Assembly: GCF_001708445.1 (NCBI RefSeq)
Contig: NZ_CP015637.1
Span: forward strand, 1,427,001 to 1,491,000
DNA: 64,000 nt
Source: Pseudomonas fluorescens
Lineage (GTDB): Bacteria; Pseudomonadota; Gammaproteobacteria; Pseudomonadales; Pseudomonadaceae
Direction: 5' to 3'
In this document: one piece after another, positions 63,865-64,000 of the stretch
Numbering within the stretch: position 1 is the stretch's first letter
How the letters are laid out: each line of letters opens with the position of its first letter
Notes under the pieces: model-generated
Database searches by the model: none
What the model saw: only the letters and a program-made list of their open reading frames with translations
What the model was told of the DNA's origin: nothing
Program-made: the position numbers and the translations under genes

Positions 63865-64000
63865 ATGGCTGAAATTCTCACCTTGCGTGATGCGGTCAAG
63901 CGCTTCGTGAATGACGGCGATACCGTCGCCCTCGAAGGCTTTACCCATCTGATCCCTACGGCGGCAGGTCATGAAATCATTCGTCAGGGCAAGAAAGACC
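63865..64000 (+). CDS. pcaI: 3-oxoadipate CoA-transferase subunit A, 5' part only
   Basis: These 45 codons run off the right edge. The product starts MAEILTLRDAVKRFVNDGDT and continues VALEGFTHLIPTAAGHEIIRQGKK, the N-terminus of CoA-transferase family I alpha subunits of the PcaI type. The enzyme activates beta-ketoadipate with CoA from succinyl-CoA. It follows pcaR and pcaK and has a PcaR operator upstream; pcaJ is expected beyond the edge. Confidence 0.9.
   Translation, partial: MAEILTLRDAVKRFVNDGDTVALEGFTHLIPTAAGHEIIRQGKKD

Overview
The window is a stretch of core chromosome from a fluorescent Pseudomonas, most likely of the P. fluorescens group. The evidence is gene content and order (rpsB-tsf-pyrH-frr-uppS facing map-glnD-dapC; braCDEFG; pcaR-pcaK-pcaI), the many REP/REPIN palindromes of the types known from that group, and high-GC coding sequence throughout. 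I see no rRNA, tRNA, CRISPR array, insertion sequence or prophage. Two genes are cut by the window edges: uppS on the left and pcaI on the right.

Layout. 1-3.5 kb holds translation genes on the minus strand (rpsB, tsf, pyrH, frr, uppS). 3.9-13.7 kb holds map, glnD, dapC, a CPA1 antiporter, an ArsC-like reductase, dapD and the cysteine desulfurase pair csdA-csdE. 14.1-20.7 kb is an accessory stretch: a YbhB-AraC pair with a likely operator, a GST, a four-gene minus-strand cluster with two SEC-C proteins, an OmpA/TSP3 lipoprotein, a collagen-like exported protein and a CopD-like protein. 20.8-29.5 kb holds dinG, a secreted GH50-agarase-like enzyme, a serine hydrolase, an unusual OmpA-domain lipoprotein with WW-x-F repeats and a histone-H1-like tail, pdxH and a glycine-zipper lipoprotein. 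29.6-36.5 kb holds nhaA, a cysteine-synthase-like PLP enzyme, an FAD oxidoreductase, a lipoprotein, an SDR and a LysR regulator.

36.5-39.0 kb is a complete four-gene bufferin-type operon: a DUF2282 precursor peptide with four cysteines, an MNIO (DUF692) enzyme, a DUF2063 partner and a DoxX membrane protein. The genes are tightly coupled, and a possible ECF-type promoter lies upstream. 39.2-44.2 kb is the braCDEFG branched-chain amino acid ABC transporter. 45.0-47.2 kb encodes a 725-residue tubulin/FtsZ-like protein that keeps the GTP-binding glycine loop and an LDxxDL T7-like loop. It stands alone and is the least understood large gene here. Next come a MucR-type MHYT-GGDEF-EAL protein, a YkgJ-type cysteine-cluster protein, an MFS transporter and rapA.

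55-64 kb holds an aminotransferase/RidA/LysR cassette, two short genes (a 53-residue basic protein and a 38-residue CcoM-like membrane peptide), a PiT phosphate transporter, and the start of the protocatechuate regulon: pcaR, pcaK and pcaI. Paired GATAATCG operator-like sites lie in front of pcaR and pcaI.

The two observations most worth following up are the orphan tubulin-like GTPase and the bufferin operon. The GH50-like enzyme, the WW-x-F/H1-tail lipoprotein and the AraC-type direct repeats before ybhB come next.
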